Source of the DNA: Methanosarcina siciliae T4/M | Lineage (GTDB): Archaea; Halobacteriota; Methanosarcinia; Methanosarcinales; Methanosarcinaceae | NCBI RefSeq assembly: GCF_000970085.1 | Contig: NZ_CP009506.1 | Location: 1-64,000, forward strand | DNA: 64,000 bases | Direction: 5' to 3' | In this document: positions 8,989 to 18,792 of the stretch, in pieces | Numbering within the stretch: position 1 is the first letter of the stretch | How the letters are laid out: each line of letters begins with the position of its first letter | Notes under the pieces: generated by a model | Told to the model about the DNA's origin: nothing | The model's input: only the letters and a program-made list of their open reading frames with translations | Databases searched by the model: none | Made by a program: the position numbers and the translations under genes

Positions 8989-11900
8989 ATGAAAGAGAAT
9001 CCTAGGTCTTCCAAATGCATTCTGGATGATAAAATGGTAGACTATACGCAACTATTCAATAATGATTATGCTGTTATGTTGCTTATTGATCCTGAGAGCC
9101 TGTATATCATTAATGCTAACAATGCTGCTTCTAATTATTATGGTTGGTCATGTGAAGAACTTAGGCAAAAGAAAATAAGTCAAATAGATATATTGTCTGA
9201 AATAAAAATGAAAGCAAAGCTCTCTGAAGCTAAAAAAGGGATTAAACATCACTTTACTTTTAAACATCAACTGCGGAACCATGAGATCCATGATGTTGAG
9301 ATTTGTGCTATTCCAATTAACACCGAAGAAAAAACACTGCTTTGCTTCATAGTCCGTGACATAACTGAAACAAAAAAAGTGGAAGAGGAATCCCTTCTTA
9401 TAGATGAATATGCTGAAAAAGATTTAGTATGTATATAGAAAAAATATCATGGCCTCTTTGAAAACGCAATCAGTGGGATAGCTGTCCACAGAATAATTTT
9501 TGACGAGGTTGGAAATCCGACAGACTATGTCTTTCTAGAAGCAAATGAAGCGTTTGAGAAAAATACTGGACTGAAAGTAACCGATATCATTGGAAAACGT
9601 GTTACTGAAATTCTTCCGGGTATTGAAGAAACATCCTTAATAGAAACATATGGAAATGTTGTGCTAACTGGCGTTCCTGTTAATTTCGAAACATCCATCA
9701 AACAATTAAATAAATATTATAGTGTTAGTTCGTATAAGATAGACAACGATTGTTTTGTTGCTATATTTCAAGACATAACTGAACGCAAGCAAGCAGAAAA
9801 AACTATTCTTGATAGAGAGGAGCAATATAGGATGCTTTTCACACAAGCACCTGTTTCGATAATCATAATTGACAAGGAAAGCGGTGAGATTATCGATGCC
9901 AATCCTAAAACCTGTGAAATGTATGGTTATTCTTCATTCGAGCAGTTAAATGCAAAAAATCTCTGCCTGAACACACCTTATTCCTTTAATGATGCACTCA
10001 GTTTGATTCATAAAGCTGCCATTGAAGGGACACAAGAATTCGAATGGCTTAGTATGAATGCAAACAATGAATATTTCTGGCAACACGTCCGATTGAGCCT
10101 TGTGACCATCAACGGTGTAGAAAGGGTTATGGCAACAACAATTGACATAACTAAACGTAAGAATGCAGAAATTGCACTAATGAATAGTGAGGGACAGCTG
10201 CGTACATTGGTAAATACTATTCCCGATATGGTTTGGCTAAAGGATGTCGAGGGAGTATATCTCAGGTGCAATACCAAATTTGAGCGTTACTTTGGTGCAA
10301 AAGAAGCGGAGATTGTTGGAAGGACCGATTATGATTTTGTTGATAAGAAACTTGCAGATTTTTTCAGACTAAAGGATATCGAGGTATTAGAAGCTGGCAA
10401 GCCTTTAATGAATGAGGAATTAATTACCTATGCTGATGATGGACATAAAGAATACATGGAAACAATTAAATGTCCTTTGTATGATTCCAGTGGAAAACTC
10501 ATAGGAGTGTTGGGTGTTGGCAGAGACATTTCCGAAAGAAAGAGAGCTGGAGACAGGTTTGCAGAGGAAATTTTCAGAAGGCGTATTCTTATAGAACAGT
10601 CCAATGATGGCATAGTTGTTGTTAACGATAAAGGTGAGGTTGTTGAGGCTAACCAGAAATATGCTGATATGCTGGGCTATTCCATGGATGAAGTTCTCCA
10701 GTTACACATATGGGATTGGGACAACCAATGGACACCTGAAGAATTAATTAAAATCATAAATAGTACTGATGAGTCTGGCCTTAAATTCGAGACACGCCAC
10801 CGTCGTAAGGATGGAACTTTACTCTATATCGAAGTTAGCTCAAACGGAGCTATTTTAGATGATCAGAAACTAGCTTTTTGCGTGTGCAGGGACATTACTG
10901 AAAGAAAGAGGGCTGAAGAAAATCTGAAAAAAGCGGAACAGAAATACAGGCGGGCATACAAGCTCCTGCAGGGAGTTATTGAAAGTCCCAAGGATGTTGT
11001 CATATTCGCTCTTGATAAAGATTACCGGTACATCGCCTTTAATAAAAATCATCAGATGACGATGAAAAATATATGGGGTGCAAAGATAGAGATCGATGTC
11101 AGCATGCTTAATTACATCAATAATCCTGTAGATGTGGAAAAGGAAAAAGCTAATTTTGACAAAGTGCTTGCAGGCGAAGCCTTCACTATTGTTGAAGAAT
11201 ACGGTGATTTCTTACTCGAAAGACGATGGAAGAAGAATGTGTACAGTCCTCTTGAGGATGACGAAGGAAATGTTATTGGACTTACGCTGTTCTTAACAGA
11301 CATAACTAAAAGTAAACAGGCTGAGTTTGCTCTTCTTGAGGCTAAAGCCTTGGCTGAAGAATCAAATAAAGTAAAATCGGAGTTCATTGCAAACATGAGC
11401 CATGAGCTTCGCACACCACTCAATTCGGTTATTGGTTTTTCCCAGATCTTGAATGAGAAAATGTTTGGAGATTTAAATGAAAAACAAATGTGTTATGTCT
11501 CCAATATCCTGAAAAGTGGTAATCATCTGTTGGAATTGATCAATGATATACTCGATATTTCAAAAATAGAATCAGGCAACATGGAATATGCGCCTGAAAT
11601 AATAGATCTCCAGGAAGTAATAGATGAAATCATAGTATTAATGGGCCCCCTGATCAAAGAGAAAAATCTTAATCTGGAAGTCAACGTGGAATTCGAAAAG
11701 CTAGAAATAAAAGCTGATAAATTAAAGATCAAGCAGATCATTTATAATCTTCTTAGTAACGCAATCAAATTCACACCTAAAAGCGGTAAAGTGTGGTTTG
11801 ATTCTAAAATAATGAATGGCAATGTTCAGATTTCCGTATCTGATAACGGCATAGGCATTCCTCTGCAATATCAAAAAGTTATATTTGACCCATTTAAACA

Positions 11901-12063
11901 GATCAGCTCGTTTTCAAACCGTGCTCATGACGGAACTGGATTAGGCCTTGCAATTGCTAAACATTACGTAGAAATGCATTTAGGGGAAATACATGTTGAA
12001 AGTGAAGTTGGTAAGGGAAGCACATTCACGTTTACAATACCGATTGATTTGAGAAATGATTGA
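8989..12063 (+). CDS. Multi-PAS sensor histidine kinase with one in-frame TAG (codon 150)
   Basis: One continuous reading frame of 1024 codons interrupted only by TAG at 9436-9438; both flanking parts are in the same frame, and the DNA between 9439 and 9660 reads as good PAS protein (KKYHGLFENAISGIAV). With the TAG read through, the order is six PAS domains (roughly 18-135, 152-262, 273-392, 400-520, 532-642, 650-780), a HisKA domain with the phospho-acceptor in MSHELRTPLN (His805) and an ATPase domain with NLLSNAIKF (Asn920), DNGIGIP and GTGLGLAI. There is no membrane segment, so it is a cytoplasmic sensor; its partner regulator is not adjacent. The residue before KKYHGLF in such PAS repeats is usually Glu, so a GAG-to-TAG change explains the codon equally well. 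In Methanosarcina TAG can be decoded as pyrrolysine. If it stops, the product is a 149-residue PAS protein and the kinase is broken. The start has AGGA 5 nt upstream. Confidence 0.8.
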
Positions 12064-12707
12064 CTTATCATGAACAATCTATTCTACAAGTGCCGCCTCT
12101 TTTAGACGAAGCTCAAGCATATTGTGTCCAGAATTAATTGAATTCTTCAAACTAAGGTGTACCAGGTGGTTCAGAGAATTCGCATACTACCAGAGTTTTT
12201 AGGTAACTGTCAAAGTCATGTATATAAGATTGTTGATTGAACATTCATGAAGGTCTAGTTATTGAGGATCTGCAGCTGGAGAAAAATAATTTCCGTTTTC
12301 CGGTAGTAAAAAAATATAGTCTTTCTATTTTTGAAAGCTTCTTCCGGATCTGTTCTGGATAGAAAATATCTGTTTTTCTGATTCAAAAGATTTGTTTTAA
12401 AAAGGATAGGGATGGGTTGGAATTAAGAGAAAGGGATTTCCTTTCCTGGATGGCTATTCATGAGGGAGGTTGTTCATCCACTAGTTCTTCCAACCCTTGA
12501 GCTTTCATCACTGTCAATTATACATTTGACATTTAATATAAAATAATTATCAAATTTAAAATTTGTGCATAAATTATTAATAAATGCTAAAACCTGAAAA
12601 AGAGTTACTAACCGCCCGAGTCACATTCTCAAGCGGGAAGGGTTGTTCACACAATTAAGACTTAATAACATAATAATTAATGTTATTTAAATTATTGTAC
12701 ATTATTT
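12064..12707. other. Gene-free stretch between kinase and IS element
   Basis: No gene or RNA recognised. The sequence is AT-rich with a T/A-rich end (12520-12707) and a few short partly GC-rich patches (for example ACCGCCCGAGTCACATTC near 12610). It may hold decayed element DNA and the kinase terminator. Confidence 0.4.
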
Positions 12708-13447
12708 GGTATTGCTAATTAAATAGAGGTAACTCTTTATTTCTGTGTTTCATCAATAGAAGAACAGAGTACTTTAGCATTTCAAGACTCTTCGTATAAC
12801 ACTTTGTCTTTCGTCTCAACCTTGCCAGAAAGTGCCTCAATATGCCATTATATCCTTCAACTGTATACGTTTCTGCTTTGGATTGAGTATGAATGGTTTC
12901 AGGAATAAACTCTGCATATGCCCTCCAGTGATCAGTCATCACTTCTCCAATCTCTTTCTTCTTTAATTTTTCCCAGAGTAGTTGTCCAGTTTTCGTTCCT
13001 CTGCTACCAAAAGAGCAGTTGATGAACTTTTTCCCAACTCTATCAACAGCAATCCAGATCCAGCAATATTTTTTTTGTTACCGATGTAAGTGTGCATCTC
13101 ATCCAGTTCAACAATAGATATCTCATTTTCGCTTTTTAGCTCCTCTATCTCCTGACCAAATTTCTTTATCCATTTTTGGACAGAAACATGACTTACCCCT
13201 AAAAATCGTCCTATTGAGCGAAATCCTAATCCCTCAAGATAAAGTTGCAAAGCCTGTCTCTTAACTAGAGGAGAACTAGCAGTTGATTTTAGCTCGACTG
13301 AATAGTTATATCCACAATCGTGGCATTTGTAGCGTTGACGTCCACAAACTATACCGTTTTTTGTGTGATTGGAATTTTTGCATCTTGGGCAGTTCATGCA
13401 GAAATGTAGGTTTTCATAATATATAACTATAATTAACTACCAATACC
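12708..13447 (-). mobile_element. IS1-family insertion sequence, about 740 bp
   Basis: A transposase gene on the minus strand is bounded by imperfect terminal inverted repeats: left GGTATTGCTAATTAA, right (reverse strand) GGTATTGGTAGTTAA, 13 of 15 bases matching. No target-site duplication is apparent (ACATTATTT against TTGTTTTTT), so one side may have been rearranged. The right end cuts off the 3' end of the integrase pseudogene, whose last codons are read from the IS end, so the IS arrived after the integrase. Confidence 0.8.
12715..13397 (-). CDS. IS1-family transposase in two frames joined by a -1 frameshift at an A8 run
   Basis: The first frame (13397 downwards) begins with a zinc ribbon (CPRCKNSNHTK..CHDCGY), then a helix-turn-helix (GLGFRSIGRFLGVSHVSVQKW) and the first catalytic Asp in ELDEMHTYIG. 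At the run of eight A (13069-13076, minus strand) the -1 frame continues seamlessly with WIWIAVDRVGKKFINCSF, MTDHWRAY (second Asp) and ETYTVEGYNGILRHFLARL, ending at 12715. The joined product is about 227 residues, a normal IS1-type length with DDE residues in order. IS1 makes its transposase by programmed -1 slippage on an A-rich heptamer; here the site lies further downstream, so a simple one-base loss in a homopolymer is the alternative. Confidence 0.75.
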
Positions 13448-14043
13448 TTGTTTTTTAATGTCTCTTAATTCATCCTCTGAAAAGGCAAGCCCCTGATAAT
13501 GACGCATAGAGGTTAAGGAATCGTGACCCTGCCGCAAGCATACAGTTGACTCAACAACCCCGGCAGCAATTAACTAGGACTCCAATGTTTTTCTACTTGA
13601 CTTTACAGAAAGACCATAAGGATTTATGCCTGCAGATATAGCCCATCTCTGAAGGTTCTTATTCCAGGTACTTTCTAAGGGAGGTTTCCGGGCCTGCCAG
13701 AAGTCTTTAAGCATATAATTGAACATGGAAGGCAAAGGGTGAATAGTTCTTTCAAGCTGCCTCCTTTTGTGCTTCTTCTGTGCTTCCTCCGGCAGGTGGA
13801 TTATATTTCTTTTTTCATTATACCAAGGTGGATTATCATAGAGCCTCAAAAGCTCTGCGTATCGTATTCCTGTAATAAGGAGTATATCGAGAGTATGGTT
13901 TTATGCTGATCTTTTGGAATAGCGGCCTTTAATGCTTCATATTCTTTAGGGGTTAGGATTCTTACATCTTTCACATAAAAATTTATGGCTTCAGAATCTT
14001 TGATATAAACTGATTGAGGATATTTTAGCCAGGTGATGGTATT
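13448..14043 (-). pseudogene. Tyrosine recombinase/integrase, broken by a frameshift, a TAG and an IS end
   Basis: Reading from 14043 downwards: ITWLKYPQSVYIKDSEA and VRILTPKEYEALKAAIPKD, then a frame change near 13881-13900 into LLITGIRYAELLRLYDN (the integrase box 1 Arg). The next part runs through KHKRRQLERTI to SSRKTLES, a single TAG at 13574-13576, then LIAAGVVESTVCLRQGHDS and MRHYQGLAFSEDELRD (box 2 region and the presumed catalytic Tyr). The position of the TAG normally carries Trp (TGG to TAG is one change). The IS1-type element truncates the C-terminus. The gene is inactive because of the frameshift even if TAG were read. Confidence 0.7.
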
Positions 14044-14255
14044 TTATCCAGCTGGTATTTAACTTGGAATTGAAAACGAAAAAAATTATATTTTTTCTTA
14101 TTATAAAATAAAATTTGGAAAAAAAGACATCTTTACAATATATAGAAATAGACTTATTAAATAGAATTGAGTTATAATTAATATATATAGATATCTGGAT
14201 GAATAATACATAATTTGCATCCTATGATGTATCTGACCCTATTAGGAGGAAATAC

Positions 14256-15779
14256 ATGGAAAAGAATTGTTATAAGGAAAATTTTGAGAAAATTGCAGAA
14301 AGATTCTTTTTCATAGCCGAGCAGACAGGACAATTAATATTTGACGGTGATGCAATTACGGGTAAGATTGAGTGGTCAGGAGCTATCGAGGAGTTTACCG
14401 GTTACACTCAAGAGGAATTTAGTAACTTTGATCTGGGGGCATGCAAAGAACTCATACATCCTGAAGAACAAGAAAGAGTATGGAATGCATTGGAAAATTC
14501 TCTAAAGACCGGGGAAAAGTTCGGGCAAAAATTCAGGTTTAAGAGAAAAGATGGAAGTTATATTTATGTGGAAGACAACTCGATTTTCCTGAAAGATGAA
14601 AACAATCGCGTATATAGGGGCATTGGTTTATTTAAAAATGTCACAGAAAACAAGCATACCAGGGAAAAACTTGAGGTAAGTGAAGAACAACTCAAAATGA
14701 ACAAAGAACAAATAGTTAAATATTTGCAGAATTTTCGAGGAATTGGATTTCAGCTGGATAACAATTTTGAGTTGGAGTTGCTACACGGAGCCACAGAGGA
14801 AATTACAGGTTACAGAAGCGACGAATTTCTTTCTGGAAAAATTAGGTTGTTACAGCTGGTGAGACCTGAAGATAAAAGTCATTTCTTTGAAAATAGAATA
14901 AAACTGAAAACTACATCTAAATCTCTAGTTGAACAAGAATACAGGATCCAGAACAGGGATGGGAACATAGTTTGGCTTTTTGAGTCTATTCAGGTTGTAA
15001 ACAACATAAATCAGGAAAAAAGACTTTATCAGGGCTTTATTCAGGATATCACCGAGAGAAAAATTTCAATGGAAACCATTGAACAAGCCGAAAAGCTCCG
15101 AAAAAAGGAAATACATCACAGAATTAAAAATAATCTGCAGATAATCTCGAGCCTTCTGGACTTAGAATGCGATAAATTACTGTCTGGTACTCTTGATCAA
15201 AAAAAAATTACTGAAGCATTCCAAGAAAGTCATAATCGAATTATATCGATGTCTATCATTCATGAAGAGTTATATAACTCTAAGGATATGGAAACAATTA
15301 ATTTTGCCTCTTATCTTAAGAAATTAACAAATGATCTTTTCAATTCATATAAGGTGGGAAACTCCGACATAAGCTTGCACCTGGATGTCGATGATTTCTT
15401 TTTTGAAATGGACATTGCCATTCCTTTAGGTATTATCATCAACGAACTTGTTTCTAATTCTCTAAAATATGCATTTCCAGACGGAATGAATGGTGAAATT
15501 TGCATAAAACTTCACCAAGAAGTTAATGAAAAAAATAAGGTTTTAATCAGTAGAATTGCTGAGAATGATATGCAAAATAACTCCTGCTGTCATAGGGATT
15601 TTTCATTAATTGTCGAAGACAACGGAATTGGTTTTCCTGATTCTATTGACTTCAAGAATACTGGTTCACTAGGTTTACAGTTGGTAAGTACTCTTGTTGA
15701 TCAAATTGGAGGTGACATAGAACTTAAAAAAGTGTCAGGAACGAAATTTGAGATATGGTTTATGAGTTCTAAGAACTAG
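14256..15779 (+). CDS. PAS-domain histidine kinase, HisKA_2 type
   Basis: Cytoplasmic sensor kinase of 507 residues with two PAS domains with PAC motifs (about 15-135, with RFKRKDGSYIYVEDNS; and 150-275, with YRIQNRDGNIVWLFES and QDITERK). A HisKA_2 dimerisation domain follows, with EIHHRIKNNLQIISSLLDLE around His288. The C-terminal ATPase domain has NELVSNSLKYAFP, VEDNGIGFP and GSLGLQLV. This subfamily is common in methanogens and often works without an adjacent regulator. GGAGG lies 7 nt before ATG. The gene ends with TAG, so TAG is also used as a true stop in this island. It is followed on the same strand by the terpene-synthase-like gene, possibly co-transcribed. Confidence 0.9.
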   Translation: MEKNCYKENFEKIAERFFFIAEQTGQLIFDGDAITGKIEWSGAIEEFTGYTQEEFSNFDLGACKELIHPEEQERVWNALENSLKTGEKFGQKFRFKRKDGSYIYVEDNSIFLKDENNRVYRGIGLFKNVTENKHTREKLEVSEEQLKMNKEQIVKYLQNFRGIGFQLDNNFELELLHGATEEITGYRSDEFLSGKIRLLQLVRPEDKSHFFENRIKLKTTSKSLVEQEYRIQNRDGNIVWLFESIQVVNNINQEKRLYQGFIQDITERKISMETIEQAEKLRKKEIHHRIKNNLQIISSLLDLECDKLLSGTLDQKKITEAFQESHNRIISMSIIHEELYNSKDMETINFASYLKKLTNDLFNSYKVGNSDISLHLDVDDFFFEMDIAIPLGIIINELVSNSLKYAFPDGMNGEICIKLHQEVNEKNKVLISRIAENDMQNNSCCHRDFSLIVEDNGIGFPDSIDFKNTGSLGLQLVSTLVDQIGGDIELKKVSGTKFEIWFMSSKN

Positions 15780-15798
15780 ATGAAAGTGAGGTTAGCTA

Positions 15799-15870
15799 AT
15801 GAAAATTAAGATGCTAAGAATCAGGTATCAGCCTGAGATTTGGAGACCCCTTGTCTTATTGTACACATGA
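15799..15870 (+). CDS. Possible 23-residue small ORF
   Basis: A short frame beginning MKIKMLRIRYQPEIWRP starts after GAGGTTAGCTA, a fair ribosome-binding site, and ends at a TGA ten bases before the ATG of the next gene. It could be a leader peptide or a chance frame; nothing is recognised. Confidence 0.2.
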   Translation: MKIKMLRIRYQPEIWRPLVLLYT

Positions 15871-15879
15871 TGATATTTG

Positions 15880-16890
15880 ATGTATAATCTGTCTATAAAA
15901 GTGGTGGTAATTGTGGAAACATCTGAACATAACACTTTGTGGGAAGGCTATTTTTCAAGCTACAGAAAAGTTGCAAGTCCTCATAGAAAGCCTAGTCTTT
16001 TTAAATGGCTATATGATAGTTACAAACGACTGTATCTTTCCTGTGTGAGTCCATCTGATGTTTACAGGCTTGCTGACTTAAAGGCTTGCTTAGCTCTAGT
16101 AGATACCGCTATCGATGATGCATGTGATAACGAGTTTCTAATAAAGATGAATGGGGGTGATAAATTCAGTTATGAGATGTTGAGTATGCTCTACAATGCA
16201 GATAGAGTTACATCTGGAGATTATATACCGTTACAGCCTGCAGCCGGCAACAATACTTATGCAAAAATAACTCTTGATATTTTTTCTGATTTACTTGGAA
16301 CCCATGTAATATCCCTTCCAAGATACAATGAATTCAGGGGCGAATTTTTCCTGGCAATGCGTAATGTTGCCGGATCAATGGAGTTTTCATATCTAGTGAA
16401 TAGGAATAAGGTTGCATACCCTTACTATATTGTTGTCCGGAACAAGGGTCCTTCTACAATGGTGGAGGTTCTTTCCATACTTGATTTGATGGCTTCTGAA
16501 AGCTTTGATGCCTCAGAGCTTGGAAAAGCGATAGCCCTTTTTAGAATGGCGGACGTTGTGGCAATGCTGAATAATGCAGTAAATACCTGGAAAAAGGAGA
16601 TAATTGAAAGAGATTACAGTAGTCCGGTAATTTCATTAGCTCTTGAAAAAAAAATTGTCAAATTCAGCGATTTCGAGAAGGTTGACGTAAAAAATATGGA
16701 AGAAAATCTATCACCTTTACCCGAAATAATAAACGGGGAGCTAAACAGAACCATATTAGTTATGAAAGAATTCGTAGAGAATTATGAGATAAAGAGTTTT
16801 GATGCTTTGAAGTACATCGATAACTATAAGACTTATGCGTTTGAAAGTCAAAGAAAAAACGAAGAGGTTTGTCAGAGACAGATAGCATAA
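15880..16890 (+). CDS. Class I terpene-synthase-like protein
   Basis: Protein of 336 residues, the size of bacterial-type class I terpene cyclases. It has an Asp-rich DDACD (DDxxD type) at residues 79-83 within a helix (LALVDTAIDDACDN). About 150 residues later lies NAVNTWKKE (232-240), which keeps the three metal ligands N, T and E of the NSE motif, followed by R and D as is usual (KEIIERDYSS). The spacing, the helical character and the segment EFRGEFFLAMRNVAGSMEF between the two motifs fit the isoprenoid-synthase fold. The usual second-position Asp of NSE is Ala. Its substrate would be a prenyl diphosphate; product unknown. No signal or membrane segment. ATG at 15880 has no clear ribosome site; a GTG at 15913 (GGTGG upstream) is an alternative start. 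It overlaps a decayed Rep-like frame at its 3' side. Confidence 0.7.
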   Translation: MYNLSIKVVVIVETSEHNTLWEGYFSSYRKVASPHRKPSLFKWLYDSYKRLYLSCVSPSDVYRLADLKACLALVDTAIDDACDNEFLIKMNGGDKFSYEMLSMLYNADRVTSGDYIPLQPAAGNNTYAKITLDIFSDLLGTHVISLPRYNEFRGEFFLAMRNVAGSMEFSYLVNRNKVAYPYYIVVRNKGPSTMVEVLSILDLMASESFDASELGKAIALFRMADVVAMLNNAVNTWKKEIIERDYSSPVISLALEKKIVKFSDFEKVDVKNMEENLSPLPEIINGELNRTILVMKEFVENYEIKSFDALKYIDNYKTYAFESQRKNEEVCQRQIA

Positions 16891-16903
16891 AGTTGTTCCA
16901 CGA

Positions 16904-17455
16904 CGGTTCTTCTTTTTTTGATAGGAGAGATCGAGAGCAGGTCCAATTCCGGCAACCTATGGCCCATAACATGAAACCCTCTTCTGGACTCATGCTTTTT
17001 TCAAGGTACTTTCTGAGATGGTCGTAAGGCGCAACCCCTGTTGCTTCTTCGGGTCTACTGCGGGACCAATGCTATGAAGAGCCTCTACGCCTGATGGTGT
17101 GAATATCAAGAATTTCCCCGCCTCCGTAACCTTTCCATGCGTATTGAATGGCTGATTTATTCATTAGCCAATTGATACCGAAAAAGGTAACATGAAAGTT
17201 AATTCTGCCGTTTTTCTGGAATTCTAGGACGGATATGTATTCTACGTGATCCGGGAGATGGTAACGCATGAAGTCAATAAATTTTTCAAGGGCTTCAAGG
17301 GTTTTCTGGTTACATTCTACAAGGGACTTATAACCGTAGGGATGGGCGGTTAAAGTGAGTTCACAGACTACATAGTGCTGGCGGATGGCTTTGTTCCAGG
17401 CATAATAGAATTTTCTACCTTGTAACTTCTTGAGATTTGTGATTTTACAGAAAAT
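16904..17455 (-). pseudogene. Rep-like (HUH-type) replication protein remnant with in-frame TAG
   Basis: The minus-strand frame reads KFYYAWNKAIRQHY, then LTLTAHPYGYKSL, YISVLEFQKNGRINFHVTFF and GINWLM..IQYAWKGYGGGEILDIHTI, then a TAG at 17072-17074. It continues in the same frame with APYDHLRKYLEK and WAIGCRNWTCSRSL. The NFHV segment resembles the HUH metal motif of rolling-circle Rep proteins with the first His replaced by Asn. There is no start codon at the left boundary, and the tail runs into the 3' end of the terpene-synthase gene, so I treat it as a relic of a plasmid or virus. The family assignment is by pattern only. Confidence 0.5.
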
Positions 17456-17619
17456 AAAACATATTGCTAAATCATGAACAAAAAAATGTTTAAGAAAGAA
17501 AACTGATTAAGAAAAAGAATATCAATCACGAAAAAGAAAATCGATCAAGAAAGAAAAAGCAGAAAAAAGAAGTAAATCAAAAATAACCGGAAACTGTTTT
17601 TATTACCAGGTAAATCCAG

Positions 17620-18792
17620 TCACCAGAGTTCTCCTTCCCAGATCGCCTGAGTTTTATCATTGGTGCTTTTATTGATTTTCTTGATGTTTACCAGATACTC
17701 GTTTCCTGCCGGTTGTGGGGCTTCAAAGATTGTATCTACCCCAAGTCTTTTGAGGTAATTCTCAAATTCTGTCGCGGTTTTCAGGTCCCTTACCCTGATC
17801 CTGACCTCTTCGTAGAGTCTTTCTCCGTCCTTTACACTTCTTATTGATTCTCTTAGAGGGTTCAGGATGCTTTCTCCAAGCTGTATACAGCGTTTCTTGA
17901 ACTCGGTTTCGTCTTCGTCCCATTCCACAGTCTGAAAACCTTCCCGGACTATGCGGGAGAGCATATAATCCCTTCCGGCTTCGTTGTAAAACTTGAAGGC
18001 GTGCCTGAGGTCGGAGCAGTTGCTCTGGGAGGAGGTGTACTTAAGAGAGGGCAGGACCATTTCCGGGTCTTTGATGACCACGCCTTCATGCTCGGTTTTC
18101 CCCAGTTCCCGGATGATGTTTGCGATTTCTTCGGGGGCTGTTTCCAGGGGAATTTCCCCAAAGGATCGTACCTGGAAAAAGCCATATTTTTCCATCGTCT
18201 CCCGCCTTTTTGCCGTTGGTAGGGGTTTGCCTGTGTTTTTCTCCCGGATATCGAAGATGAAAAACTCCACGGACTCGACGTCATAGATTGTCTTCGGGAC
18301 ATATGGGTTGTCAGGGCCTACCATTTCACCGTAGAGAACAAGTTCCGGAAAAGCGTCAAAGAACTCTAGGTTAAGTTTTGCATTTGCCCTTTCTGTTGTG
18401 TAGGGGCAGATATATCCGCTCCGGGTGATTGCAAGGATCTCTCCGTCGACCTGCGCTACCCGGACATTGTACCCGTTCATTTTTTCTTCTACAGTCAGTT
18501 TACTGAGGCCGTTGAAGTGTTTTTTAAGCGTGGGGTCAAGGACCATGGCTCTCCGAATCTTCGGGAAGCCCATGATAATTTCAAAAGAGCTGCCTTTTTC
18601 ATAAAGTACGGTCCCGTGCTCTATATGGGAAATTTCCTTATCGAAACGGAGCATATGCTCATGTTTGCCCCAGTTCCGGGCAAGGTACTTCTTTTCAAAA
18701 AGGTGCCGGACTCTCTCTTCCTCAAAGCCCAGGAAACCCGCCAGCCGGTTTATAAAGTCAGGGTCTATTTCCCCATTCTCCTCTTTGTGCAT
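17620..18792 (-). CDS. ATP-dependent RNA ligase (archaeal Rnl3/Pab1020 type)
   Basis: Nucleotidyltransferase-fold RNA ligase, 390 residues, the normal length for the archaeal Rnl3 group. Motif I is EKMNGYN with the adenylated Lys104, followed by ELVLYGEMVGPDNPY (motif III/IIIa region), FFIFDIRE, and HEGVVIKD (motif IV), with KYTSSQ as motif V. A C-terminal domain specific to this group forms the dimer in known homologues. It seals or circularises RNA in the cytoplasm. With KptA and RtcA 12-13 kb away, the window carries three RNA end-processing enzymes. An A-rich spacer (17456-17619) follows the gene. Confidence 0.9.
   Translation of the reverse strand: MHKEENGEIDPDFINRLAGFLGFEEERVRHLFEKKYLARNWGKHEHMLRFDKEISHIEHGTVLYEKGSSFEIIMGFPKIRRAMVLDPTLKKHFNGLSKLTVEEKMNGYNVRVAQVDGEILAITRSGYICPYTTERANAKLNLEFFDAFPELVLYGEMVGPDNPYVPKTIYDVESVEFFIFDIREKNTGKPLPTAKRRETMEKYGFFQVRSFGEIPLETAPEEIANIIRELGKTEHEGVVIKDPEMVLPSLKYTSSQSNCSDLRHAFKFYNEAGRDYMLSRIVREGFQTVEWDEDETEFKKRCIQLGESILNPLRESIRSVKDGERLYEEVRIRVRDLKTATEFENYLKRLGVDTIFEAPQPAGNEYLVNIKKINKSTNDKTQAIWEGELW

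Noticed and set aside
8962..8991. An upstream ATG, six codons and a TAG in frame with the kinase start
   Set aside because: Tempting as another in-frame TAG, but there is no ribosome site before the ATG, and the ATG at 8989 has one; likely chance.
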